From assembly GCF_048544455.1 (NCBI RefSeq), contig NC_133526.1, positions 4,604,001 to 4,668,000 on the forward strand: a stretch of DNA of 64,000 nucleotides, given 5' to 3'. The stretch comes from Silene latifolia (Eukaryota > Streptophyta > Magnoliopsida > Caryophyllales > Caryophyllaceae). The notes under the pieces are model-generated. The model was not told the DNA's origin and did not search any database. It saw only the letters and a program-made list of their open reading frames with translations. Below are positions 22,600 through 33,585 of this stretch, in pieces. The first letter of the stretch is position 1. Each line of letters opens with the position of its first letter. The translations under genes and the position numbers were made by a program.

Positions 22600-25003
22600 G
22601 AAGAATTTTCTTCTGATGGTGGGAAATGTTTGCATGATGTGTAGCTAATCGTTATATTTGCTCCAAGTTTGGAATTTCTTACCATGCCAGGTCTATTTGT
22701 TTTTATTTATGGATTTTCATACAGATGATATGATTTGTAAAAATCACTCATACGCTATAGGCGAGAATCATTAAAGCATTGGAAAATCATTTCTTTTCTT
22801 CTTTATATTCCAATTTCGGGTTAGGATTGCAGGGCTCGGAAATGTGCAGTCATTTGTAACAGTAGGCCTAATATTTTTGAGGACATGAATGATGAATCAT
22901 GATACCGTAGTTCAGTTACTTGTTAAATGTAGTTCAGTTAAGCCATGTAGACAATAATAAGACGGAAAGACGGAACACAGAGGAGTGGCCAATGTCGTTT
23001 CTGATCGAGTCATGTTAGATTCAGAATCTCCTTCTTGAGCTACATTGCTCGTCGAAGAAGGCCGCTCTAGTTTATTGTGACCGTGTTAGCCGTTAGCGTT
23101 ATTTACTTATTTCCTAACCTTGTCCGACGTCAAAGAACTATATTGCGATATTCTTTCATTTTGTGCATGTAAGTCTGCACATCCTGGCCTGCTACCAAAT
23201 TGTCGATATCTTAGTATCTTACTAAGATCTTTCGCAGATACTATTCAATGATTTCCTAGACAATCTTAGCATTCTACAACCTTTCACTACGAGGACTGGT
23301 TCCGTCTTAGACGCTTAGTCTTCTTTGTGAATAGTATTTTAATCAAAGTTGGGATGTAGCGAGTATTATACATTATTTATGCACATGTATCATAATGTTT
23401 GGCAGCTGTATGCTGCTGTTATCTGTGTATCGTTCCATTGACTATCTTGATCATCGTAGTGGTTATACACTTATACGGATCATTACACGATCTAGCCTTA
23501 ATTGTTGATATTAGTTGAGACTATATCTGCTGTATAATTAATTCAATTATCAATCAGTGAAATCTGCAGGCATTTTAATTTAGACTATATATACAATAAA
23601 ATGAATAAATAGTACAGTAACTGTATACCTTCTTCATGCACATGAACAGAGTATTGTATAATTAGTTTTGTAACCGAGTCAAAGTCAACTTTAGCTCAAA
23701 CTCGAAAGGCTCCAAGTTGCCTCGGCCAATTGAGACTGGGCTCGGTTTCGACTTGAAACTTGGCTAGCTTAAAAAAATGATTAAGACACTGAAAAATGAA
23801 ATAGGATAATAAATGACCGGGACAGAGGGAGTTAATAAATTACTCGAGAATGATACAGACGTAGAGCATGTTGGCCCTGGTTCTTAAAAATGAGTTTTTG
23901 TTTTTCAGGCTTAATTTTCTAAAAGTGTTTTTTAAAAGCAGAAACATCAAATTGTTGTTTCTATTTCTATGGGTAAAAATACGGATTTTTATTTTTTGAG
24001 AAATTTTTGTTTAACTTTTAGAAAATGTTGTGTTTGCCAAAATGTGTTTTTAAGTGTAAAAACACACAAGATAGGCCAAACACACACGTAATCTATATTT
24101 ATTTATTTATTTAATAGGGAGCAAAACCGCGCCTAGTTTATTTAAATCCCATCCTCTCTAAGAAGATAAGCACGAAGACTGTGTTAGCACGTATTTGTGT
24201 AAAATTTGAAATTCTTAAAAAAATAAAAAACTCGTATATATATTCCTAAACTGAGCTTTCGATTCTTTGAATTCTTCAAGATACCGGCAATAACTTGCTC
24301 CCACATTGTAGGGATGTAGTTGTCTTTTATCGTGTAAAACCAGTTTACACAAGATGAGAATTATTGTACTTATTTAATACGGTTATAACTTATAAGACTG
24401 AAATAAATCTAAAACATCTCGTTACTCATATAACAAATTGTTGTGGTAATGATGAGTATTGTTTGATGTTAGAGATATAGACCCGTCCGATTCACAAATC
24501 ACACTTAAGAAGACTTACTAATTAATGCAGGATTAGAGGGATGATGAGACGAGACACTTGTAACTCAGCTCAAGATTTTAGCAAGTCTAGCAGAGTTACA
24601 GTTAGCTCAGATCGAAGTCCTGTAATTAGATAATATATTGATCTTATAATCTTATTTTATAAAAATATTTATTGAGATTATATCTTTATTTCACCATATC
24701 AAATGTTCTTATTAGTTTACCCAATACTTTTATATATATAACCATCAAATTCCAAGTTAATGAAAATAAGAAACAAAATAACGGAAATTTAAATATACAT
24801 AGGCTCGTTCGAGTTAAGCTCGCAAGCTCGATATAAACACAATTTTTTTATGCTCGGATGAACCCGAGATTGGCTTGAGCACAAGTTTAACATTATGAGA
24901 ACAAGCCAAGCAAGACCAAGCTCTTACTCAACTCGACTCGTCTCGTTATCAGTTATCACCCCCAAATCCCCAATGTAAGACTTATTGGTCTAAGAAGACT
25001 CCT
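22600..25003. other. Intergenic region upstream of the first PDC gene
   Basis: No gene is recognised. Positions 23680-23770 and 24800-24950 carry CTCGAG/GCTCGG-rich strings typical of degenerate non-autonomous transposons. Positions 23870-24090 show self-complementary TTTTAGAAAA-type tracts suggesting a MITE. Neither could be delimited. Confidence 0.4.
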
Positions 25004-25010
25004 TATATAA
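25004..25010 (+). promoter_or_regulatory. TATA box of the first PDC gene
   Basis: TATATAA lies about 205 bases before the start codon in the context CTCCTTATATAAATCCCCC. The second PDC copy has the same context at 33471 (CCCTATATAAATCCCTCGC), so the core promoter was duplicated with the gene. Confidence 0.65.
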
Positions 25011-25214
25011 ATCCCCCGACATTTCCTACTTTTTTCAATCACACCAAAACAAAAACAAAAACAAAAAAAAAAATTCAAAATCAAAATCGTTATTATTTTT
25101 TTTGAGGGACAACAAAATCAATATTATAGTAATGCACTAATGCCCTTTGGGTGTTTTTCTCAAAAAACAAAAACAAAATCTCTAAACATTCCCTTGTCTC
25201 AAACAGACCCAAAA

Positions 25215-28200
25215 ATGGACACCAAAATAGGATCAGTGGACTCAAATGGCCCATCAAACAACGACCTATGCAGCCCAGTCAACACCAACACCACAACCCA
25301 CTTCCTCCCGCCATCGACGGTATCCGCGCCAGTAGCCACATTGGGCCGACACTTAGCTAGACGGTTAGTCCAACTAGGCGTAAACGACGTGTTCTCAGTA
25401 CCCGGTGACTTCAACCTCGCCCTCCTTGACCACCTCTTAGCAGAACCAGGACTTAACCTGATCGGCTGCTGTAACGAGCTCAATGCTGGTTACGCAGCTG
25501 ACGGGTATGCACGCTCACGTGGCGTTGGCGCGTGTGCTGTCACGTTTACTGTTGGTGGGTTGAGTGTACTCAACGCTATTGCTGGGGCTTACAGTGAGAA
25601 TCTTCCGGTTATTTGTATTGTTGGTGGGCCCAACTCTAATGATCATGGGACTAATCGAGTTTTGCATCATACTGTTGGTTTGCCGGATTTTAGCCAAGAA
25701 TTACGTTGTTTTCAGACCGTCACTTGTTATCAGGTACGCTCCCCGTAATGGAGAAAACGGATTGTACATCAGATGTACTACCTCACACTTAATGAGTTTT
25801 TGAGTTTTTTGCGTATTTTTTATTTGAGTTTTATAGTTTATAAATTACATTTTAGTTTTATGTTAAAAATCAAATTTTTCCGAGTTTATATGTAATTTTT
25901 TTTAGTTATAATAAAACTCAAATTTTTTAAATTAAAACTCAAAATTGTTAATACATCAGATGAATAATCCACTAATGTCCGTAATGTCATGTGCTTCGGT
26001 ATTTGATTTTTTGACATAAAGGTTTGAAAACTTTGAACGTAAATATATTGAAAAATATATAAAATTATATGCACGTAAAAAATATGAAAATGGTGTGTGT
26101 AGGCCGTGGTGAATAATATGGAGGATGCACATGAGGAAATCGATAGGGCCATATCGACTGCATTGAAGGAGAGTAAGCCAGTGTATATTAGCATTGCCTG
26201 TAATTTATCAGGGATTCCTCACCCTACTTTCAGTCATCTGCCTGTGCCTTTTTCTCGCCGTACCAGGTAATTTTACAAATAATTTGATCTCAAGGCGTGT
26301 AACCATCAGCTTAAGTTTTTGGTATTTGATAAACAATACCTGAATCCTATCATTTTGTTTTACTTTTCCTTTTTTTTCATTATTATTACAACATTTGCAT
26401 AATACGAGTAATAAATATTGCACTAAAATTTTGGAGAGAAAGTCTTTCAATAAGTTATTAAGAGACCAGTTTTCCGTACCCTTTTATTTGTATTTCGTGA
26501 CCTTTTTGTCGTTAATCGTGACATAGTAATTTCGTACCTATTTACATAATAAATGTACCCATTTTATCGTTATTCAGGATTTGTACCTATTTTATTATCT
26601 TTAGTAACACTTTTTCTTAAAATTGTAAAATAGTCTCTCAATAAACTTATTGAAAGACCGTCTCTCAGACGACCTACCCTAAATATTGATTGTCAGTCGC
26701 GATTATAGTATGACAACTGCAAATTTGAAATCTTGTTAAATGCGGTCATTGTCGACTCAATAATTTGTGTTTCAGATTGAGTAATGAGTTATGCCTAGAG
26801 GCAGCAGTAGAAGCAGCAGCTGAATTCCTAAACAAGGCCGTAAAACCCGTCATGGTGGGTGGGCCGAATATCCGGGTTGCAAAGGCAGCTGAAGCCTTTG
26901 TCGAGTTAGCTGATGCATCTGGATATGCTTTAGCAGTTAAGCCAGCAGGCAAAGGGATAGTTCCGGAACACCACCCACACTTTATAGGCACCTACTGGGG
27001 AGCAGTAAGCACTGCATTCTGCTCTGAGATTGTCGAATCAGCCGATGCTTATCTATTTGCAGGACCAATTTTCAATGACTTCAGCTCAGTCGGGTACTCC
27101 TTGCTTCTCAAGAAGGAGAAGGCCATCATTGTGCAGCCTGACAGGGTTGTTATCGGTAATGGGCCCGCTTTTGGGTGTGTTATGATGAAGGACTTCTTGA
27201 GCGCTTTGGCTAAGAAAGTTAAGAAAAATAATACAGCCTATGAGAACTATCGTAGGATATTTGTTCCTTCAGGGACGCCTCATAAATGCGTCCCGAAAGA
27301 ACCTCTTAGAGTGAATGTTCTTTTCCAGCATGTTCAGAATATGCTTTCTGGTGATACCGCTGTCATTGCTGAGACCGGCGATTCTTGGTTTAACTGTCAG
27401 AAGTTAAAATTACCTGAAGGATGCGGGTATGCTTAATCTTACTGTACTGTTTTTGTACATTTTTTCCGCGTTTTTTTAATTAATTTGTGCATCTCTATTT
27501 GAACTGTTAAGCTGAGACCCAAATATACGAAAATGAAAATTTGTATGGTAACGATCTACTCCCAGCTAGTCTAATTGTTGGTTCCCTTTCTTTTGGAAAT
27601 CAATATTAAAGAAATGAATTTGGACCACACAAAACACCCTACCCCACATGAAATTGAATTTGGACCACACGTTCACACAAAACATACCAAAAAAAGAAAG
27701 GGGAACCAACACCTGACTAGCATCGAAAAGGAAAGAGGACCAACAATCAGACTTAGGAGGGAGTATATTTTTTATGTATATACTTACATTTTATCCAAAA
27801 AAAAAAAAAAAAAATTATACGAAAACTAAGTAAATGTCTATTTGGTTACCAGATACGAGTTCCAGATGCAGTATGGGTCAATTGGGTGGTCTGTTGGCGC
27901 GACTCTTGGTTATGCGCAAGCCATCCCTGAGAAGCGGGTTCTTGCATTCATTGGTGACGGTAGTTTCCAGGTAAGAACCAAGTTTCCGACTTGCTAGTTG
28001 AACTATCTCGATTTATTTCCTAGGAAGAAACTCAAGTCACTGCATTTGCTGACGGATATTGCAGGTGACAGTCCAAGACATCTCGACTATGCTGAGATGC
28101 GGTCAGAAAAGTATCATTTTCCTGATTAACAATGGTGGATACACCATTGAAGTCGAGATTCATGACGGTCCATACAATGTTATTAAAAACTGGAACTACA

Positions 28201-28501
28201 CGGGTATAGTGGACGCTATCCACAATGGGGAAGGCAATTGTTGGACAACCAAGGTTGATTTTCTAAACTAAATTATAAAAGGATTTTTATACGTCAGCTA
28301 GTTTAGTTGTTAAAGTTTGCGTGTAAACAGGTTTTTTGCGAAGAGGAGCTTGTGAATGCTATTCAAATTGCGACCGGACCAAGGAAGGATAGTCTATGTT
28401 TCATAGAAGTGATAGTGCACAAACACGACACGAGCAAAGAACTTCTAGAATGGGGTTCTCGTGTTGCTGCGGCCAATGGCCGCCCACCGAACCCTCAGTA
28501 A
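25215..28501 (+). CDS. PDC: Pyruvate decarboxylase, first tandem copy (six exons)
   Basis: This enzyme is thiamine-diphosphate dependent and turns pyruvate into acetaldehyde and CO2, the first step of ethanol fermentation in the cytosol. Exons read from the sequence are 25215-25733, 26103-26266, 26776-27426, 27853-27970, 28065-28253 and 28331-28501. They give 603 residues, the usual plant length. All introns are GT-AG. Key residues are the cofactor-activating Glu of [16 protein letters not shown] (residue 88), the His-His pair of EHHPHFIG (about 293-294), and the TPP/Mg motif GDGSFQ...FLINNGGY beginning about residue 479. An upstream in-frame ATG at 25140 exists, but MDTKIGSVD at 25215 matches the start of plant PDC1. 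Intron 2 holds a foldback repeat and intron 3 a Stowaway MITE. Hypoxia induction is known for the family but is not shown here. Confidence 0.96.
26431..26672. mobile_element. Foldback MITE in intron 2 of the first PDC gene
   Basis: The left arm reads GAGAGAAAGTCTTTCAATAA and continues with TTAAGAGACCAG (26434-26470). It is mirrored by the right arm TAGTCTCTCAATAAAC followed by TTATTGAAAGACCGTCTCTC (26631-26665). The arms are about 85-90 % complementary. This resembles the common plant foldback repeats with GAGACGGTCTTTCAATAAG ends. A target duplication could not be fixed. Confidence 0.5.
27559..27763. mobile_element. Stowaway-like MITE in intron 3 of the first PDC gene
   Basis: The element is 205 bp with terminal inverted repeats of about 35 bp: CTCCCAGCTAGTCTAATTGT at the left and the complement of ACAATCAGACTTAGGAGGGA at the right. 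TA duplications stand at 27557-27558 and 27764-27765. TA target and CTCCC ends are Stowaway (Tc1/mariner) features. The second PDC copy lacks it, so it inserted after the gene duplication. Confidence 0.7.
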
Positions 28502-28973
28502 CTCCTCGGCATAGTGGCATTACTGGCATACTCAAGTTTTCAGCATAGATAACTTGCTGGATTTCCGTCTGTAAACATTGAGTTTGTGGAATTGAATTTT
28601 CTAGTAAAGTTTAAATATACAAAAATATTGTACTACACATTTATATTCATTGTGTTTTTTTTTCCAACGTTTCAACTTTCAACCGTTGTGTTACTCACCC
28701 TACTGTGTACTATTGCTTCGGAGAATCAAAATTCAACTTCAATGAGAATATACGGAGTATATCTTATTTTTTGTATATTACAAGTATTTTTTTTCCAGTT
28801 GAATCTTTGTTATATTTTTGGGTTATTTAATGGGACTACTCTGAACTATGTGAGTGCTGCTCAAAATACTCCAAACTCTTATTTAACTACCAATAAAACC
28901 AACTAATGCGTCCCTTCACTTGTTTAACTACCAATAAAACTCTTGCGAAAGGGTGTATTAGTTGATTTCAGAA
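28502..28973. other. 3' flank of the first PDC gene
   Basis: The stretch is probable 3'UTR followed by AT-rich DNA. I see no gene. Confidence 0.45.
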
Positions 28974-28975
28974 TA

Positions 28976-29311
28976 CTCCCTCCTATTCTAAATAACTCTC
29001 CCTATTTCCATTTTCGTCTATTCACAATACTCTCCCTATTTCCTTATTTGGCAAACATTTATATTTATTTTAATCACTTCACCCCACAACAATACCCCAC
29101 AATACTCATACTTTATCTTACTTTAATCATCTTACCCCACAACAATCCTTATTTTAATCACCTTACCCCACAACAATACTTATTTTAATCACACAATACC
29201 TTCCCTCTCTCCAATCTCCTACCCCACTCCAATACTTTATCATATAATACTCCCCTACCTTAATTCTCGTGCCCTCCATGAAAGGGGAGAGTTATATAGA
29301 ATAGGAGGGAG
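28976..29311. mobile_element. Stowaway MITE
   Basis: The element is 336 bp with inverted ends CTCCCTCCTATTCTA.../...TAGAATAGGAGGGAG and a TA duplication at 28974-28975 and 29312-29313. The interior has several CTTTAATCA(C/T)CTTACCCCACAACAATAC-like units in tandem and no coding sequence. Confidence 0.85.
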
Positions 29312-29566
29312 TATCATATAGTGTTAATATGTTGTGGACTTTGATAAATGTACAATATTTAAAGGGTATGCACGTAAGGGTGGAGTCTAGTGATTAAAAT
29401 TTGGGTGAAATCAAGAAATTTATGTTTAAGTTTCTCAATGAGCAATCTTGAAGGTTATTTATAGCATGAAACCATGTCTTTTAGACTTTTGAGTCTGTCA
29501 TTTCCGGGTACTTGACCTGGTATAGTGGTTTGCAGCTTATCACCTGTACTTAGGGATTTATCTAAA

Positions 29567-29832
29567 GTTGGCAAACTGGTTAATCGGGTTGGGTTTGGGT
29601 TGGGTCAATTTGGGTTCAGGTTGTTCAGGTTTGCACGAACGAGCTGGGTCAATTCGGGTAATTTTCGGATGGGTTATTATCAAGTTTTTTTGGGATATCC
29701 GATATCAAACATTCGAGTCGGGTTGAATAAGGTCGGGTCAATCCGGTTTACGGGTCATATTTAAGTCTTTAATTCGAGTGTTGGTCAAATTCGGTTCGGA
29801 TCATTCGAACCAAATCAATTTTGCCAAGTCTA
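29567..29832. repeat. GGGT-rich repeat with short inverted ends
   Basis: The repeat starts AAGTTGGCAAACTGGTTAAT and ends with CAATTTTGCCAAGTCTAGG, giving short inverted ends around TTGGCAAA. The interior is rich in GGGTCAATTCGGGT strings. It is related to 18036-18420 and is probably a non-autonomous DNA transposon. No convincing target duplication is visible. Confidence 0.45.
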
Positions 29833-30069
29833 GGTTTATCCATTGGCCATTGCACATATTTTCTTCGGAGTACAATGTATTGGCTTGGGCACCATTTTAG
29901 ACGTTTGCAGTTTTGCAGTGGGTCGGTGAAGTCTCAGAGATTGCCCTGAATATTTGCATATAGAATTGGCCCAACATAGAATCTAGGCCCAATTTTAATC
30001 AATCTCCTTATCAATACGTGATAACTTCAAACTAGAAAGCAACTATACATACATTTGCTCTTCCACAAA

Positions 30070-30240
30070 ATCTCACTGAAGACGGACACTATCCGTCACA
30101 AGCTGAAGACGGATAGTGCTCCTCTCACAAGATGCAAGTGACAATATGCATGGGTGCTCAATTTTCCCTCCCACTTGCCAACCCACTTGCTTTATTGTGA
30201 GAGGTCTTCAGCTTGTCGGATATTGTCCGTCACAAGCAAG
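30070..30240. mobile_element. Foldback MITE with GACGGAYA(C/A)TATCCG ends
   Basis: The left half contains GACGGACACTATCCGTCACA, AGCTGAAGACGGATAG and CTCTCACAA. The right half contains the complements TTGTGAGAGG, TCTTCAGCTTGTCGGA and ATTGTCCGTC. The whole folds into a stem of about 60 bp. Target duplication not resolved. Confidence 0.5.
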
Positions 30241-30429
30241 GCGCTTTGTTACTCTTAAGGAGGTATTGGTTTTATAGATAAAACGGATTGAGTATTACAC
30301 TATTTAGATAGAAGGGATATACTTTTGTTATTTCCTATATTTTCTTTTGTCTCGTCTATGCTAGTGAGTAATAGTTGACCCGTTTTAACTACACACTGTC
30401 GTTTTATAATAATTTGTGTTGTATAAGTA

Positions 30430-30690
30430 GGGATGTTAAAAAATCCATGTCGATCCGATTAACTGGACCGGACCAGTAGATTCAAATCAAACCTGGCCGG
30501 TTTCTTTTCGGTTTGGTCTACGGGTCCGTAAATTTCAGTCATCTGATCTTCAGTTTGGTCAGCTCCGGTCCAAGCAAAACCTTGGTGTAAAAACGTGGTC
30601 CGAACTCCCTAAATTGGACCGGATTGGATCAGCCGTGTCGGACCGGACCAGAGTGGTTGTCATTCGGTCCAATTTCCGGTTTCGTATTTT
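30430..30690. repeat. CCGGACC-rich degenerate repeat
   Basis: Strings such as GGACCGGACCAG and CGGTTTGGTC recur, as in hAT-like non-autonomous repeats that begin TAGGGATGTTAAA. Only the left-end-like string is convincing, and its boundaries are not resolved. Confidence 0.35.
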
Positions 30691-30758
30691 TTTTAGTTAG
30701 ATCTTCGTAATTTGATCATAAACAACTTTTATTGTCTACTTGTCATCCAATAAAAATA

Positions 30759-32046
30759 GAACTTTTTATCGAATTGGGGTTATTTACCAAACTATTTCTC
30801 GCTTTAGGGCTCATTTGAAACTATTTCTTTCAAATGGGTCCACGTCATCACTTAATTTTTTTTCACTGCTCTCACACAAAGCCGTTGCCTGCGGTAGCGG
30901 TTTTATATGATTTTCTTGAAGCTGAACATCCAGTACCCATTGCAAAGTTTGTATCCCATATTTCTAGAAAAGCCGTGACCCTTACCCGCGGCCTTTCCTA
31001 CTCGACCGAAAACCGCTGGCCTTGACCACGGCTTAAAGCTTAGTATATATATAAAACAAAAACCCGACATTTATCATTCACAATCCCGAAACCCTAAAAG
31101 ACGAGAACCCAAATTCCCAGCCTAATTCCTACCAAATCTCAATTAATCAGTTCGTAATCAATCTCAATTCATCCTATTTTATGATAAGGTACTAATTATT
31201 GAAGCTTTTAATTATCAATCTTCCTTTATTTTAGCTGTAAGCTTATTTAGTTTTACAATTAGCATTGTTTTTTATATAGTTAGTTTAATCTAGTAGTTTC
31301 TAGTTAGTTTAGTAATTTATAGTAATGGAGATTAATAATTTCCCCTTAACTTGTTGGTGGAATGGAGAAATTGTTGTTGATGGTGAAAATGTAGTAGAAC
31401 CACCGAATCTAAACAATTTCACCATCAACAACAATTTCTCCATTCCACCAACAAGTTAAGGGGAAATTATTAATCTCCATTACTATAAATTACTAAACTA
31501 ACTAGAAACTACTAGATTAAACTAACTATATAAAAAACAATGCTAATTGTAAAACTAAATAAGCTTACAGCTAAAATAAAGGAAGATTGATAATTAAAAG
31601 CTTCAATAATTAGTACCTTATCATAAAATAGGATGAATTGAGATTGATTACGAACTGATTAATTGAGATTTGGTAGGAATTAGGCTGGGAATTTGGGTTC
31701 TCGTCTTTTAGGGTTTCGGGATTGTGAATGATAAATGTCGGGTTTTTGTTTTATATATATACTAAGCTTTAAGCCGTGGTCAAGGCCAGCGGTTTTCGGT
31801 CGAGTAGGAAAGGCCGTGGGTAAGGGTCACGGCTTTTCTAGAAATATGGGATACAAACTTTACAATGGGTACTGGATGTTCAGCTTCAAGAAAATCATAT
31901 AAAACCGCTACCGCAGGCAACGGCTTTGTGAGAGAGCAGTGAAAAAAAATTAAGTGATGACGTGGACCCATTTGAAAGAAATAGTTTCAAATGAGCCCTA
32001 AAGCGAGAAATAGTTTGGTAAATAACCCCAATTCGATAAAAAGTTC
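30759..32046. mobile_element. MULE-type foldback element: two 630-bp inverted arms with 9-bp target duplication
   Basis: The arms 30759-31388 and 31417-32046 are reverse complements with about three mismatches and no length difference. The spacer is 28 bp. The ends read GAACTTTTTATCGAATTGGG and the element is flanked by a perfect 9-bp duplication ATAAAAATA (30750-30758 and 32047-32055), the hallmark of Mutator-like elements. From the outside inward each arm has the terminal repeat, a TATA-like AGTATATATATAAAA (about 31043 on the left), a UTR-like stretch of about 270 bp, and an ATG at 31325. That ATG opens MEINNFPLTCWWNGEIVVDG, which resembles the beginning of plant MuDR-type transposases. 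The frame runs into the spacer and no transposase core is present. A transcript from either arm would fold on itself. Confidence 0.9.
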
Positions 32047-32055
32047 ATAAAAATA

Positions 32056-32669
32056 ACCGCAAATAGTATCCTTTTTTCTCAATATCCTTTGAACATTGTG
32101 CCAAAGGAAAAAAATAAACAAGTGATTGAAACGGAGAAAATACTTCATTATTCGATCATTGAGAAACGCCTAAATTAAATAGAAACGAGGATCGTTACAA
32201 ATCTGTTTGCTAAGCTGTACATCGATCTCTCTTAGTGATAATAACAGAGTTAACATCTTGATATAAATTTTCGTCTGACTTTCTAAGACATAATTAATAA
32301 GTTACGCAGAATCACATTCCTCTTCATGCTAGACAGCCTATAGTTGAATTTGAGAAACCATGTTGTTTAATTCTCTCGATCTAATTATATATTTAATTTA
32401 ATCGATGTGTAGTTTCAGTCGTAGAAAGAATTTCGACTGTTCTTTTGAACGGTACAAGGCCGGACTTGTTTGTAATGGTAGGACTCAAAACACGATCAAG
32501 TGATTTGGGACGACTCGGACGAGACCTTGAGCGCCGTAGTAAAACCTGCTACTATTCAGACCATACTCAACTCTGCCTTGTCCAAATCTTCATCAACTCG
32601 ACATGAAAAATGTTTTTTGATAGATGAACCATCTCAACCAAAATCTTGAGGTGATGGTTGAAGCCCAAC
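32056..32669. other. Intergenic AT-rich DNA
   Basis: No gene or named repeat is recognised between the foldback element and the SINE. Confidence 0.4.
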
Positions 32670-32681
32670 TATTATATTTAT

Positions 32682-32896
32682 ACCAAAGTGGCTTGAGTGT
32701 AGTGGAACGCGGAGTGCCTCAAAGCGTTGCAAAATGGCAACGAATTGAGAGGTCCCGGGTTCGACTCTCTACACGGGAGTGCTGCGGTATCCACCTGTCA
32801 TCAAGGGCAACCTTGATGACTTACCTGGTCCCCGGGTTTGCAGGGTATGGGTATCCGGGTGTTCCCTTGGGTAACCCAAAAAAAATAAAAAAAAAA
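32682..32896 (+). mobile_element. tRNA-derived SINE
   Basis: A pol III B box GGTTCGACTCT (about 32758) follows a degenerate A-box region (GTGGCTTGAGTGTAGTGG near 32687). The element ends in an A-rich tail (AAAAAAAATAAAAAAAAAA-like, to 32896). A perfect 12-bp target duplication TATTATATTTAT flanks it at 32670-32681 and 32897-32908. The body has inverted CATCAAGG/CCTTGATG strings. The length of 215 bp fits plant SINEs. Confidence 0.78.
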
Positions 32897-32908
32897 TATT
32901 ATATTTAT

Positions 32909-33470
32909 TCCTATTACCCATACACTTATCTTAATGTGACGGTTTATGTGCATCAACCTCGCACATTGTATCAACGTTTTGCTTATTATGCCTATCCTCT
33001 TTGGGCTTCATAGGCATCACAAATTCACAATCACTAGACTCAGAACGACTTACTCCCTTCGTTCAACGTTTGTTCATATATACGAAATGTATTTTAATCA
33101 AACGTATGTAACTGGACTGAACCATACAGAATATTTCCTTGGCATCACAATCACTAAATGTGTGAATGAATGATTTCTTTGCCAATAAAATAGTAGTTCA
33201 TATATTCTATTTAAGTACATCTATCAATTATCATAATGTTTAGCAAGTTGAGTACTATATCATTATTTGTGATTTCTCAATATCTTAGCATTTTACGTAG
33301 TTATTACAAGGATGCATGATCGTAACATTGCTTGTAGGAACAAGTTTTTGCAATATTTATTGATTAAATGAATTACGAATTATTAATTAACAAAAGTAAA
33401 CATAATATTTTACAAAAAAAACCCAAAACACACCTTATTTATTTTAATCTTCAACTCTTCCAGAAATCCC
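32909..33470. other. Intergenic region upstream of the second PDC gene
   Basis: No gene is seen. ACTCCCTTCGTTCAACG at about 33051 looks like a single Stowaway-type end without a clear partner. Confidence 0.4.
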
Positions 33471-33477
33471 TATATAA
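33471..33477 (+). promoter_or_regulatory. TATA box of the second PDC gene
   Basis: TATATAA lies 115 bases before the start codon. The following AAATCCCTCGCATTTCCTTA is repeated in slightly altered form at 33543-33570 (AAATCCCCGCATTTAATTTC), so the leader contains a local tandem duplication of about 70 bp. Confidence 0.65.
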
Positions 33478-33585
33478 ATCCCTCGCATTTCCTTATTTTC
33501 CATATCAAAATCGCCCTTCTGACTCCCTTTACATAAAAAGATAAATCCCCGCATTTAATTTCCTTATTTTTCACATCAAAAAAAA

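Noticed and set aside
25140-25214. Upstream ATG for the first PDC gene
   Set aside because: In frame, but the extension MPFGCFSQKTKTKSLN is not found in plant PDC, while MDTKIGS at 25215 is the conserved start.
30834-31971. A pair of 63-residue frames, one on each strand
   Set aside because: They are the same part of the MULE foldback arms seen twice and lie upstream of the TATA-like sequence; not a gene.
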